Assembly (NCBI GenBank): GCA_016199745.1 | Contig: JACQFZ010000056.1 | Location: 1 to 64,000, forward strand | Origin: Gammaproteobacteria bacterium | Lineage (GTDB): Bacteria > Pseudomonadota > Gammaproteobacteria > Acidiferrobacterales > Sulfurifustaceae | Reading direction: 5' to 3' | DNA length: 64,000 bases | Part shown: piece after piece, positions 44,061-52,308 of the stretch | How positions within the stretch are numbered: the stretch's first letter is position 1 | How the letters are laid out: each line of letters opens with the position of its first letter | Position numbers and translations under genes: made by a program | The notes under the pieces: model-generated | Seen by the model: only the letters and a program-made list of their open reading frames with translations | The model's database searches: none | What the model was told of the DNA's origin: nothing

Positions 44061-45173
44061 TCAATACCAAATCGAAACAAACAGTTGCAGGATATTCGCA
44101 TCGAACTCATAAGCGTCGCCGGTGCGCATATCGGTAAAGTCGTCGTAATAAAAACGCACGTAATCGTGCGCCGCGTTCAGCGTAACGCGGCGATAGCTGT
44201 GTTCAGACCACTTATAGCTGGCCTTTATTCCCAACGAATGGCTGCTGAAAGACGACAACTCCTTGTCGCGCGCCATGTACGTCATCTCGGACGGAAAATT
44301 GTCGCTATAGAAGGACGCTGCTGATTGATGGTAATAGCGGTAGCGCGGCTCGATGGTCCAACGTGAACCGAGCCGGCGCTGGTAACCTAGCTCCAGCGTA
44401 TGCGCCTTGATCTGCCAGGTGTCCCAGAAATAGCGGTACTCGAGGCGTAACGACGAATCGAGCGAACCTTGATCGTTTAATAAACCCTTCATTGCCCGCA
44501 GCGCAACCGCATACGAATCGCGCGTGCCGGGATACCGTTCCGGTACCAACAAACCTTGTAAACGCGCCGCTCGATACGGGCTATTCAAATAGCCGTCCTC
44601 GAGTATGCCTTCGTAGTCCAGGCTCATGAGCAACGTCTTGCTCATGACTTGGGAAATGCCCAGACGGTACTGATAACGGTTGATGTCATCTTTGAAATCG
44701 GTCTGCACCTTGCCGACCTCATCGCTGCCGGCGGTGTAACCCAAGTTAACCGTGGTCAAGCCGTCGAAGATCTCGTGCGCGACATTGACACCGAAGGTGC
44801 TGGCTGTGTAATCGGGCTCGTCGCTGGTGCTATACGACAAATTCATCGTCGTATTTCGGTACAAGTAATCCAGCGCCACCCCCTGCTCTTGGCGCTTCTC
44901 TTTATAAGGGCTCGCGGTGGTAACGACGTCGATCGACGCACCACTGATGCTGTCGACATAATAAGAAGCGGACAGCGAGAACTGATCCATACCCTTACGC
45001 ACCAACACCGCCGGTCCACCGACCGAGGTACCGCCGCCGTCATAATAGTGATACATGACGTCGGCACGATCCTCCGGCAACACCGCCGCCTGCAACAATG
45101 GGCCCGGCAACGCTAACAACGCCGCCAGTAACGCAAGATAACCGTAACAGCGCCGAGCTAGTTGCATCCGCAA
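44061..45173 (-). CDS. DUF3570 outer-membrane beta-barrel protein
   Basis: A 370-residue protein. The signal peptide ends near LLQAA. DUF3570 features follow: VLPEDRADVMYHYYDGGGTSVGGPAVLVRKG, then many alternating strands (FSLSASYYVDSISGASIDVVTTASPY) and a final strand ending VSIWY, the terminal aromatic expected for BamA recognition. It always travels with DUF4266 and a TlpA-like thioredoxin in the clusters I know. It is a probable outer-membrane component. It overlaps the DUF4266 gene by 16 bp. Confidence 0.86.
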   Translation of the reverse strand: MRMQLARRCYGYLALLAALLALPGPLLQAAVLPEDRADVMYHYYDGGGTSVGGPAVLVRKGMDQFSLSASYYVDSISGASIDVVTTASPYKEKRQEQGVALDYLYRNTTMNLSYSTSDEPDYTASTFGVNVAHEIFDGLTTVNLGYTAGSDEVGKVQTDFKDDINRYQYRLGISQVMSKTLLMSLDYEGILEDGYLNSPYRAARLQGLLVPERYPGTRDSYAVALRAMKGLLNDQGSLDSSLRLEYRYFWDTWQIKAHTLELGYQRRLGSRWTIEPRYRYYHQSAASFYSDNFPSEMTYMARDKELSSFSSHSLGIKASYKWSEHSYRRVTLNAAHDYVRFYYDDFTDMRTGDAYEFDANILQLFVSIWY

Positions 45174-45373
45174 CCCCCGCCCTGCGCCGAACCAGCGCCG
45201 CGCGCACCCTCGCGCACTTCGTAAACGTGCTGCCGATACCGGTCCGCCAACGGGTCGTGCGAAAAGCTCATGAGCGGATCGGCCAACACCTCGCGCTCAT
45301 AAGGCTTTACTTGCGCGCAGGCGCCAAGCGCTACCAGCGCAAACAGCATCAGCAATAGTGCCAATCGTTTCAT
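45158..45373 (-). CDS. DUF4266 small lipoprotein
   Basis: A 71-residue lipoprotein. The lipobox is ALGAC (Cys near residue 19), followed by AQVKPYEREVLADPLMSF and a His-containing stretch, ending with the Gly/Cys tail GGGCGCN. This is the typical DUF4266 protein. The two C-terminal cysteines next to a thioredoxin-like gene suggest thiol or metal chemistry, but this is inference. It overlaps the TlpA gene by 4 bp and the DUF3570 gene by 16 bp. Confidence 0.87.
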   Translation of the reverse strand: MKRLALLLMLFALVALGACAQVKPYEREVLADPLMSFSHDPLADRYRQHVYEVREGARGAGSAQGGGCGCN

Positions 45374-45888
45374 TCTTTTAACAACGTCCGCACTTCTTGC
45401 TCGTATTGTTGCTCGTAAGAGCTTTGAAAACCGTGATGCACGTAACGCACACGCCCGTCACGATCGATGATCAGCGTCGCCGGCATGCTGTTCACGTCGT
45501 ACAACTTGGCCACACGTTTTTCTTGATTCTTATTGCCGTCGGCGTCATACAACGTCGGCAGCTGTACACCGAGTTTGGTCAACATCGCGTCGGCGGCGGT
45601 ACGATCGGCGTCGATATTTACCGCGAGCAAGCTGAAGCCGGCGGCTTGATAACGCGCGTACAGTTTTTGCAGTACCGGCAACTCTTGCCGGCACGGTGCG
45701 CACCACGTCGCCCAAAAATTAATCAACACGACTTGGCCGCGCAGCTCACTCAACCGCACATTGTGGCCACTGTTGCTCTTGAGCGCGAAGTCCGGTGCAG
45801 CCGCGCCGGCGGCCGGAAAAGCGAATGCGGACGGCGGCGTTAGGACCAGCGCCGCCGTCACCATGAGTGATCGTATGAGCTTATTCAT
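45370..45888 (-). CDS. TlpA/ResA-like exported thioredoxin
   Basis: A 172-residue protein. The signal peptide ends near SAFAFPA. A redoxin domain follows: DFALKSNSGHNVRLSELRGQVVLINFWATWCAPCRQELP, containing the CAPC active site, and SMPATLIIDRDGRVRYVH with the cis-proline loop. It is a periplasmic thiol reductase, plausibly acting on cysteines of the heme-motif lipoproteins upstream or the DUF4266 tail. It is coupled to DUF4266 by 4-bp overlap. Confidence 0.92.
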   Translation of the reverse strand: MNKLIRSLMVTAALVLTPPSAFAFPAAGAAAPDFALKSNSGHNVRLSELRGQVVLINFWATWCAPCRQELPVLQKLYARYQAAGFSLLAVNIDADRTAADAMLTKLGVQLPTLYDADGNKNQEKRVAKLYDVNSMPATLIIDRDGRVRYVHHGFQSSYEQQYEQEVRTLLKE

Positions 45889-45896
45889 GCCGCCCC

Positions 45897-46526
45897 CTAA
45901 AAGAACAACGACAAGCCTAATGTGAACTGAAAGTTATGCTTAAGCTCGTTCTCGCCCAAGAGATCGGACGAGAACATTAAATCGCGCATCTCGGTACGCA
46001 CTGTTAGCCAGCGCGACGGCACCATCAGTACGCCGACGCCGAGATTGAACGCGTTCGACTTCTCGTCATTGAAGTCGACTGCACCAACACCGCCGATGAG
46101 ATACACCGATGACGTCATCGCCCAATTTTTGCCGAGGAATACTTCGCCCGGAAACAGGTTGTAACCGATCGACACCTGATAGTAGTCAAGATCGACTTCG
46201 GTCTTATTGAGAATGGCGATAGCGGCGAGGTTTCGGATCGCTTCGTCCGATACGGTCGACTTGCCGTACGTGCCTTCGATAAAGAAGTCTTCGGTAACGT
46301 GATACGCCAAGCGGTAACCGGTAACCGGCTCCGAACCGAAGTCTTCGACACTGAGCTTGCCGTAATACATGCCGAGCTCGATGTCGTCGACATTGACGCG
46401 CGCGATCTCAACCGAGCGTCGATCGATCTGCGGTTGGATGACTGACTCCGGCGCATCGTCAGCGACGGCGATGCCGACAAACGACAGTCCAATCAGCGTG
46501 GCGAACAAGAAAATTTTCTGTGTCAT
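45897..46526 (-). CDS. Outer-membrane beta-barrel protein (OmpW/OmpA-like size)
   Basis: About 209 residues from the ATG at 46526 (MTQKIFLFATLIG); the longer frame upstream has no protein character. Signal peptide to about residue 23 (GIAVA-DD). Eight or so amphipathic strands follow (TGYRLAYHVTEDFFIEGTYG, YYQVSIGYNLFPG, WLTVRTEMRDLMF), ending with FTLGLSLFF. It is homologous in layout to the barrel domain of the neighbouring SH3 protein, so the two are likely a paralogous pair. It is 8 bp from tlpA and 10 bp from the SH3-barrel gene. Confidence 0.82.
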   Translation of the reverse strand: MTQKIFLFATLIGLSFVGIAVADDAPESVIQPQIDRRSVEIARVNVDDIELGMYYGKLSVEDFGSEPVTGYRLAYHVTEDFFIEGTYGKSTVSDEAIRNLAAIAILNKTEVDLDYYQVSIGYNLFPGEVFLGKNWAMTSSVYLIGGVGAVDFNDEKSNAFNLGVGVLMVPSRWLTVRTEMRDLMFSSDLLGENELKHNFQFTLGLSLFF

Positions 46527-46536
46527 TGTGGTTGCG

Positions 46537-47325
46537 CTAGAAGAAGAATGAGATGCCGAGCGACCACTCTTTATAAGTGTCGGTGCGATCGTGATCGACC
46601 AACACAACGTGGTTTTTTAAATCCGCACGGGCGACGAACCGACGTGTTAGATAATAACGTGCACCGATACCGACATTGGCGAGATCGGCCTTGGTATCGT
46701 GCGCGTCCACCAGCGTCGCTTTCGGCTGATTTTCAAAACGGCCCATGCCGAGGGTAAAAAACGGCGAAAATCGTGCATCCGGATACGGTTGCGACGTAAG
46801 CGATACGTAATACAGCGAGGTGGTAGAAAACTGACCGGTTGCCTCGGCGACGGCGAGCTCGACGAGCAAATTTTCGTGGAAACGAAAACCGGCGTGCGCC
46901 GTCAGGATAGGAACGGACTCAAGACGACCATACGAAAAACCAGCTTCAACGCGGCGGTTCAGAAAATCTTGCAGCAACACATCGCCGAAGGTCTTTTGCG
47001 TACCCTCTTCGGTGAGCGTAGTTTCCATTTGCTCGCGCGGTACCCAACCTTCCTTATCGCGCGCCGTGCGCACTTCGAACCAATCGGTGTGCTGGCGAAT
47101 GATCTCCACCACCTCACCACGCTCGGCAATATAAAAAACGGGATAACCGCGGCCCGGGCCGGTGTGCAATTCAAGATACGGCTCGGCAACCCATACTTTG
47201 ACGAGTTCGCCGGCCACGGCCGGCCAAGCAACGAGGCTCAGCAGCCACAAGCACAGTCCCGGAAACAGGTATCGGCATTCCTTGCGTAAGATTCGGCCGC
47301 ACCGCGCCGTTATGCCCGCCTTCAC
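46537..47325 (-). CDS. SH3-domain outer-membrane beta-barrel protein
   Basis: About 262 residues from a GTG at 47325 (VKAGITARCGRILRK), two bases after the TGA of the upstream gene. The much longer frame (to 47733) runs antiparallel to protein logic and is a shadow. Signal peptide to WPAVAGE, a bacterial SH3 domain (VWVAEPYLELHTGPGRGYPVFYIAERGEVVEII...GWVPREQM), then a barrel ending LGISFFF. SH3 domains bind peptidoglycan or proteins, so this barrel may be tethered to the wall and to the TPR scaffold. Confidence 0.78.
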   Translation of the reverse strand: MKAGITARCGRILRKECRYLFPGLCLWLLSLVAWPAVAGELVKVWVAEPYLELHTGPGRGYPVFYIAERGEVVEIIRQHTDWFEVRTARDKEGWVPREQMETTLTEEGTQKTFGDVLLQDFLNRRVEAGFSYGRLESVPILTAHAGFRFHENLLVELAVAEATGQFSTTSLYYVSLTSQPYPDARFSPFFTLGMGRFENQPKATLVDAHDTKADLANVGIGARYYLTRRFVARADLKNHVVLVDHDRTDTYKEWSLGISFFF

Positions 47326-47327
47326 GA

Positions 47328-47837
47328 TCAATAGCCGCAGCTGGCCGTTGGATTGGCGACCGCCGTACAAAGCCCACAAGAGGAAGCCGCCTGATCCGCC
47401 ACTTGATTGCTGATCCAATCGTGAATGGCGACATAACATGCGTCGCTGCGGCTTGGGAAAATATCGCCGCCGCCGTGCGGGCCGGCAGTAGCGGAAGGCG
47501 CGACGTCGTCCTGCGTCGGCTCGACTAAGAGCTTGCTCTCGTCCGGGCTGGTGAAATTGACCTGCTGCCGGACCGCATTGAAGCTGGCATCGGGATCGCT
47601 GGTATCGAGTGTGAACGGTCCGCCATTGCCGCCGGGCTTGTGGCACTCGACACAAGTAATCACGGCGCCACCACGGCGCCGGATCTGTGACGTTAGTACC
47701 GGCAAGACACAGGTTTGAAAGTCGTTGGCGCATAAGGTCGATGTCGACGTGACACGCTCGGACGGCACTTTCTCACCGCATGCAACCAGGCCCCAACCCC
47801 AAACCGCGGCGCAAACTACCCACTTCCAATTCCTCAT
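47328..47837 (-). CDS. Lipoprotein with one c-type heme motif
   Basis: About 169 residues from the ATG at 47837 (MRNWKWVVCAAVWG). The lipobox is GLVAC. ITCVECHKPGG contains a CxxCH heme-attachment motif; the sequence after it (FTLDTSDPDASFNAVRQQVNF, then DSKLLV-like ESKLLVEP) follows the usual planctomycete/proteobacterial cytochrome-like domain. The same FxxVxxxxxF...DSxLL pattern ends the large protein upstream. Three additional cysteines near the C-terminus (SCGLCTAVANPTASC) may form disulfides. It lies 8 bp after the large heme-motif lipoprotein gene. Confidence 0.8.
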   Translation of the reverse strand: MRNWKWVVCAAVWGWGLVACGEKVPSERVTSTSTLCANDFQTCVLPVLTSQIRRRGGAVITCVECHKPGGNGGPFTLDTSDPDASFNAVRQQVNFTSPDESKLLVEPTQDDVAPSATAGPHGGGDIFPSRSDACYVAIHDWISNQVADQAASSCGLCTAVANPTASCGY

Positions 47838-47845
47838 TACGCGCC

Positions 47846-50818
47846 TCAAGGACAGCCGAGCGACGGTCCCCCGGTAATCCAATTCCGGAGTGCAGTGTAA
47901 TTATCGGAACCCAGCGGCAACCTTGCCACGCTACCTGGATGACTCGGCGTTTGCGTCTCCGTACGCGACGGCCGATACAGCAACAGGCTCGAATCTGGAT
48001 CTGTTAGGTTGGTAACCATCGACGCCGCCACACTGAAATCAGCTCCGACATTACCGGTCAAGATAAAGCGATTACCGGCAAACGATCCATTTACTGGATT
48101 CTCGCTGGAACCGTTACCACTGAACGGCTGATGGCAGCTGGCACATTGCGCCTGCAAGATCGGCTGTACGCGGCAACCGAACGCCGTCTCCGACAATTGC
48201 GCCATCGACGAACGTACGTTGCCGCTGTTGTCGAACGGATCGTTGTAGTACTGGCCACCCAAGTCGGTCCATTCGTTCAACACGCGCCGCTCCGAACTCG
48301 TGAGCGACCACGCTTGCCCGACATGGGATACGTAGGTTGCACCGTTCGTGCAGTTGCTGTTACCGGTGCGGCAGAAAGCGCGCTGCGTGCCAGTGCTAGG
48401 GTTTTCCGCCTTGAGCTTTTGCTCGTACATACGCTCGATCAACCGGCTCGACCGGGCACTGCCGGCGGTGACCGCTGCGCTTTCGCGCTCGATCTCAAGC
48501 TCGCCATCTTCGTTAACGTTGATGATCGGCCGGCCGTTGCTATCGAGGATCGGCGTACCGACCATCAAGGCCTCGTACGAAATGTAACGGCCGGTCGAAC
48601 CTGATGTCGTAGCGCTGAGATCCAAACCGGCGGCACTGGTGGAGCTGTTGTGACAGCCGCTGGTGGCACACTTGGCCGTAAGAATCGGCTGCACATGATC
48701 CGGGAAATTGATCACGATGGAACAATCTTTGGCTGACCAAGTTGCCGGATCGGCACAATGTGCCGGCCCTTTGATCGTTCGTGACGACGCATTCGGATAG
48801 GAGATGGCGATTGGATCTTGCGCCGTCACCGTTTTGCTATCGCGCGTGTTGTACAGCGACGTCCAATAATCGGCGAACGTCGGATCGCGCGTGAGCTTGG
48901 CATAAGTGGAATCCGCGGCACGGGTCTGCGCCATGGTCGTCGCCTCGGTGCCGCCCGGATGGATACCGACCGTTGCCGGATCGTTTAAGAAGTTACCGCC
49001 GCTCGCATTGGTCGTACCGAGGCGCGACGAATGACAGCCCTTACAGAAACGCCGCTCGCCTTCACGTGCCTGAATCCAATGCGTATGCGGGGTGAACGCA
49101 CGTCCTTCCTTATCGAGCGCAGTAATGGTGATCGGGGTATCCGACGGCACTTTCGCCCGCACCGAGCCATCGGGCTCGATCACGCCATAACCGATGATCT
49201 GCTGCATCTCGGACTCGGTCTCGCCGATCGCCTCGCGCGACAAGCCACCCGGCGTCGGAACCGCCTTGGTGATACGGAAGAAACGTGCGACACGGTTATC
49301 GAACGTCGTCGTGCCCGGCAACTTGAGGTTGGCAATATCGGGACGACCACTGGCACGCGGAATCGATTCGCCATCCGCTAGTACGGCATCGCCCATGCGC
49401 TGCCGACTATCCGTGTCGTACACCGTGTTGACGTCGAACAAACCGAGCCCGCTGCCGATGGTCGTGTCGGGTACGAAATTGCTCTTTACTTGCGGTACTG
49501 GCCGCGCTTGCAACGCGACTGGATCTGAGTAGTAGTAACTCGTTTGTTGCACCACCACCGGACGCAACGTCTTGTCGGTGAGACTTAGCATGTAGATGCC
49601 GTAGGCCGGATCCGCCTCTTCGTACTGATCCAACTGATCCTTGACGCGCGAGTCCTTACAAGACACCGCTTGGCCGTCCAGCAGTACGCGGCATGGCGAG
49701 TACACCACCAACGCGCGGCTAGTGTTGTCCCAGAGCGGATACGGGCTGGAATAACGACCCAGCGACGCCGGGCCCATACCACGCGCCGCTTCATGCTCGG
49801 CATCGGGTGAGCTGGGAAATAACAATTTTGTGACTTGGAACTGACCCCGAGTTTCGCCCAGCTGATTCGGCGGCGGATTGCTCGTGCCGGGATCAGTCGC
49901 ATCGGAATAATTATTGGGGTCCATAATTTCGAGCGAACCGCCCTCGTTCGTCCCGGATAGCGGCATCGTCGTCGACATCAGGCGGCCATCCGGCATCTCG
50001 CGCGGATGTAAATACGAATTGCCGGGGCTGTGGGCGCCGTAAACAACGAAAAGATTGGTTCCGTCTGGATTGACTTTAAAGACGGTGAACTGATTACGCT
50101 CACCGACGTGATCCCAGCGCGAGAATAAAATTTCACCGGTACTGAGCACCGTCGGATTGCGATCGTGACTCTGGTTGAAGGAAATCTGCTGGCAGCTACT
50201 GCCATCGGCATTCATGACGTGCAGCGCAGTTGTTTCTTCGCGCTCGTATTCGTCGTGGTAGGTATACACCGGCCCGCCATCGGCCGTCATTTTGGTTTTG
50301 CTACCTATCTGACGGTTGGAGACGAAGACGATACGCCCATCCGGCAGGTAGGCCGGGTCGACATCGTCACCGGCGAAACTGCTCTGACACGAAATCTGCC
50401 GCAGGTTTTTGGTTTCGGTGTTGTATTCCCAAATCGACCAGTGGGCATCGCCGTTGCGGCGCATGGCAAATAAAACTTCTTTGCCGTCGTACGAAACCTC
50501 GGGGTCGGAAACATCGCCCTTACCGTCGGTGTAACTGCCGGTCACATTGGTTTCACTACCGCTCGGAGAGGACCGATCACGGACGTACAAGTCGCCGCCG
50601 GCGCCAGTGATGATCGAATCGGTCGGGTTGCCGAGAGTACTGACGGGACGCCTGACATAGGCAATGGGAACATTGCCCTGGATGGTAACGCTATCGTCAC
50701 CAGAGTCGGAGTTGGAATCGGAGCCTGTGCCACCGTCGCTACAAGCCGCTAGCGCGGCAACCATCATTACTACGAAGGCGAATACAACCCTGTTCTTGAT
50801 ATTATCAAGGGCACGCAT
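47846..50818 (-). CDS. Large lipoprotein with beta-propeller and three heme motifs (hydrazine synthase alpha-like)
   Basis: A 990-residue protein from the ATG at 50818 (MRALDNIKNRV), which has a strong SD (AGGAGG, 5 nt). Lipobox MVAALAAC, then an Asp/Ser-rich linker. An N-terminal TolB-like propeller shows VSYDGKEVLFAMRRNGD, YLPDGRIVFVSNRQ and STGEILFSRWDH. The C-terminal part has FCKGCH, CATSGCH (CX4CH) and QCASCH motifs, each in a cytochrome-like context. The order propeller then heme domains resembles the HzsA family, which is far wider than anammox bacteria. It is probably an exported redox or substrate-binding protein. It heads the 16-gene unit and lies behind the riboswitch. Confidence 0.82.
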   Translation of the reverse strand: MRALDNIKNRVVFAFVVMMVAALAACSDGGTGSDSNSDSGDDSVTIQGNVPIAYVRRPVSTLGNPTDSIITGAGGDLYVRDRSSPSGSETNVTGSYTDGKGDVSDPEVSYDGKEVLFAMRRNGDAHWSIWEYNTETKNLRQISCQSSFAGDDVDPAYLPDGRIVFVSNRQIGSKTKMTADGGPVYTYHDEYEREETTALHVMNADGSSCQQISFNQSHDRNPTVLSTGEILFSRWDHVGERNQFTVFKVNPDGTNLFVVYGAHSPGNSYLHPREMPDGRLMSTTMPLSGTNEGGSLEIMDPNNYSDATDPGTSNPPPNQLGETRGQFQVTKLLFPSSPDAEHEAARGMGPASLGRYSSPYPLWDNTSRALVVYSPCRVLLDGQAVSCKDSRVKDQLDQYEEADPAYGIYMLSLTDKTLRPVVVQQTSYYYSDPVALQARPVPQVKSNFVPDTTIGSGLGLFDVNTVYDTDSRQRMGDAVLADGESIPRASGRPDIANLKLPGTTTFDNRVARFFRITKAVPTPGGLSREAIGETESEMQQIIGYGVIEPDGSVRAKVPSDTPITITALDKEGRAFTPHTHWIQAREGERRFCKGCHSSRLGTTNASGGNFLNDPATVGIHPGGTEATTMAQTRAADSTYAKLTRDPTFADYWTSLYNTRDSKTVTAQDPIAISYPNASSRTIKGPAHCADPATWSAKDCSIVINFPDHVQPILTAKCATSGCHNSSTSAAGLDLSATTSGSTGRYISYEALMVGTPILDSNGRPIINVNEDGELEIERESAAVTAGSARSSRLIERMYEQKLKAENPSTGTQRAFCRTGNSNCTNGATYVSHVGQAWSLTSSERRVLNEWTDLGGQYYNDPFDNSGNVRSSMAQLSETAFGCRVQPILQAQCASCHQPFSGNGSSENPVNGSFAGNRFILTGNVGADFSVAASMVTNLTDPDSSLLLYRPSRTETQTPSHPGSVARLPLGSDNYTALRNWITGGPSLGCP

Positions 50819-50848
50819 ACCAACCTCCTGACTTTCGTATTGTTGTTT

Positions 50849-50943
50849 GGCTATGTGGCAGCCCGACTGGCATGGGCGCGATGCGCCTGTAGCCTCGGTG
50901 CTTTGCGTCACCATCTTTCGATGGCTATGCCCTTTCTGACAGG
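50849..50943 (-). ncRNA. GEMM-I type cyclic dinucleotide (c-di-GMP) riboswitch candidate
   Basis: On the minus strand the leader reads AAAGGGCATAGCC, ATCGAAAGAT, then GGTGACGCAAAGCACCGAGG, then a GGCGC/GCGCC hairpin, then CAGTCGGGCTG. This reproduces the GEMM-I consensus: GGGCA junction strand, a stem capped by a GAAA tetraloop, the invariant GACGCAAAGC junction (core at 50900-50909) and the 3' stem-loop. The base aligned to G20 of the Vibrio Vc2 aptamer is G and the intercalating A of GCAAAGC is kept, which favours c-di-GMP over cGAMP. The aptamer ends about 20 nt before the SD, so translational control is plausible. No terminator hairpin is evident. Confidence 0.85.
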
Positions 50944-50982
50944 GAGCCTCCCTTTAGGCTGGCAAGTCTAAACGAAGGTGTT

Positions 50983-51011
50983 CCAATAATTCCGCCCTTC
51001 GTCGCGGTCAA
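50983..51011 (-). promoter_or_regulatory. Candidate sigma70 promoter of the riboswitch-led operon
   Basis: On the minus strand TTGACC (RC of 51006-51011) is followed by a 17-bp spacer and TATTGG (RC of 50983-50988). The -35 box is good and the -10 is weak (3 of 6). The expected start point near 50976 would place the whole riboswitch in the leader. Confidence 0.4.
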
Positions 51012-51154
51012 ATTCCCGCATATCGGGCAAAAAACTGTGATGGGGGTGCAATTTATGACATTGGCTAGACGATTCGTGGCAAAAATGTCGACGCATGACG
51101 CCGAATGCCGTTCGCTACTTAAAAAAATGCCAACATCCGAACGTTAATTAATAA

Positions 51155-52189
51155 TTATTGAGAAGCGCCGGCATCGCCCCGCCGTAACCCTGAGGAGTAA
51201 TACAACATGCCCTTGTCATCGACGACGACGGCATCGATCCCCGGCATCGAGTCGATCAGCTTCAGGCCACGCTCCGGCCCCATGATAAACACGCTCTTGG
51301 TTAGGCCCTCGTTAGTAATACTGTCCGGCCCAATCACCGTCACGCTGCGCACTCCGCTGGCGGATTTACCGGTCTTCGGATTGATGATGTGGTGATAACG
51401 AACGCCATCGACTTCGAAATAGCGCTCGTAGTCGCCGGACGTGGATATGGCAGCATCGACCAACGGAATCTTCGCCACTACCTGATCTTTACGCCGTGGA
51501 TCGCGAATCCCGACGATCCATGGCCGGCCGTGTTTGCTGCCGAGCACCCGGCTATCGCCACCGGCGGTTACCAGCGCCTCGCGCACGCCGCGCGCTTTCA
51601 ACAGGCCGATGCAATTGTCGACGGCATAACCCTTGGCGATACCGCCTAAGTCGATCCGCACGCCGGCGCGGGCAAATCGGATCGTCTGTTTGTCTCGATC
51701 GAGCAGCAGATGATGGTAGTTGACGCCGGGCAATGCTTCGGCAATCTGCTTATCCGTCGGCTTTATTCCTTTGCGGTAGTCATAGAGATAGCCGACGCTG
51801 GAAAAGGTAATGTCGAAGGCGCCGTCGCTCATCTCGGAAAACTGAATGGAGCGGGCAATGAGGTCGAACATTTCGCGGCTGATTGGCAGCGGCGCCTTTG
51901 CCGCCTCGCGATTGATCTGAGACAACTCACTTTCCGGCTTGAACGGGCTCATCAGCCGGTCAATGCGGTTCATCTCCGCTATCACCGCAGCGATCGCCGA
52001 TTCTCCCGCCGCCCGATCATCGTGCCAGAGCTCGACATGCACGGCCGTACCCATGATCGCCTCGTCGCGACTCAGCCACTCGGCGTGCGCTGTAATGGCG
52101 AAAAACAGCAAGCAGGCGTTGATTCCTACCGTTAGGACGGCCTTTAACGCGCGAATTTTCATTGGCGAGATACTTTTATCTATGCGCAT
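51155..52189 (-). CDS. apbE: FAD:protein FMN transferase
   Basis: A 344-residue ApbE protein. A signal or anchor segment near residues 14-37 (LTVGINACLLFFAITAHA) exports it to the periplasm. Family motifs are EAIMGTAVHVELW, GAFDITFSSVGYLYDY, RIDLGGIAKGYAVD, ALVTAGGDSRVLG, and AAISTSGDYERYF followed by HHIINPKTGKSASG. It transfers FMN from FAD to Thr/Ser of target proteins such as Nqr/Rnf subunits. Its place just upstream of a heme/TlpA/DUF3570 unit is recurrent in such clusters and implies a flavinylated partner. It is separated from that unit by the riboswitch leader, so it may be transcribed independently. Confidence 0.94.
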   Translation of the reverse strand: MRIDKSISPMKIRALKAVLTVGINACLLFFAITAHAEWLSRDEAIMGTAVHVELWHDDRAAGESAIAAVIAEMNRIDRLMSPFKPESELSQINREAAKAPLPISREMFDLIARSIQFSEMSDGAFDITFSSVGYLYDYRKGIKPTDKQIAEALPGVNYHHLLLDRDKQTIRFARAGVRIDLGGIAKGYAVDNCIGLLKARGVREALVTAGGDSRVLGSKHGRPWIVGIRDPRRKDQVVAKIPLVDAAISTSGDYERYFEVDGVRYHHIINPKTGKSASGVRSVTVIGPDSITNEGLTKSVFIMGPERGLKLIDSMPGIDAVVVDDKGMLYYSSGLRRGDAGASQ

Positions 52190-52264
52190 AGGCCGCGCAT
52201 GTTAGCGCACCCGCGGCCCACAGACGTACCGCTGACACGGGAAATTGCGCCATCCCACCGCAAA

Positions 52265-52294
52265 TTGACGGTCCCGCACTTCCCCGCGTAAACT
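52265..52294 (+). promoter_or_regulatory. Promoter of tRNA-Val
   Basis: TTGACG (52265-52270), an 18-bp spacer and TAAACT (52289-52294), with the mature tRNA starting 14 bp further on. Box quality and position fit a sigma70 stable-RNA promoter. Confidence 0.65.
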
Positions 52295-52308
52295 TCCGCT
52301 CCCTCTCG

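Noticed and set aside
47326-47733. 136-residue N-terminal extension of the SH3-barrel frame
   Set aside because: It overlaps the CxxCH lipoprotein gene in another frame, is Arg-rich and lacks family character; the GTG at 47325 gives a proper signal peptide.
50819-50914. N-terminal extension of the large heme-motif protein with an extra CQSGCH motif
   Set aside because: These codons translate the riboswitch aptamer itself; the ATG at 50818 with AGGAGG is the proper start.
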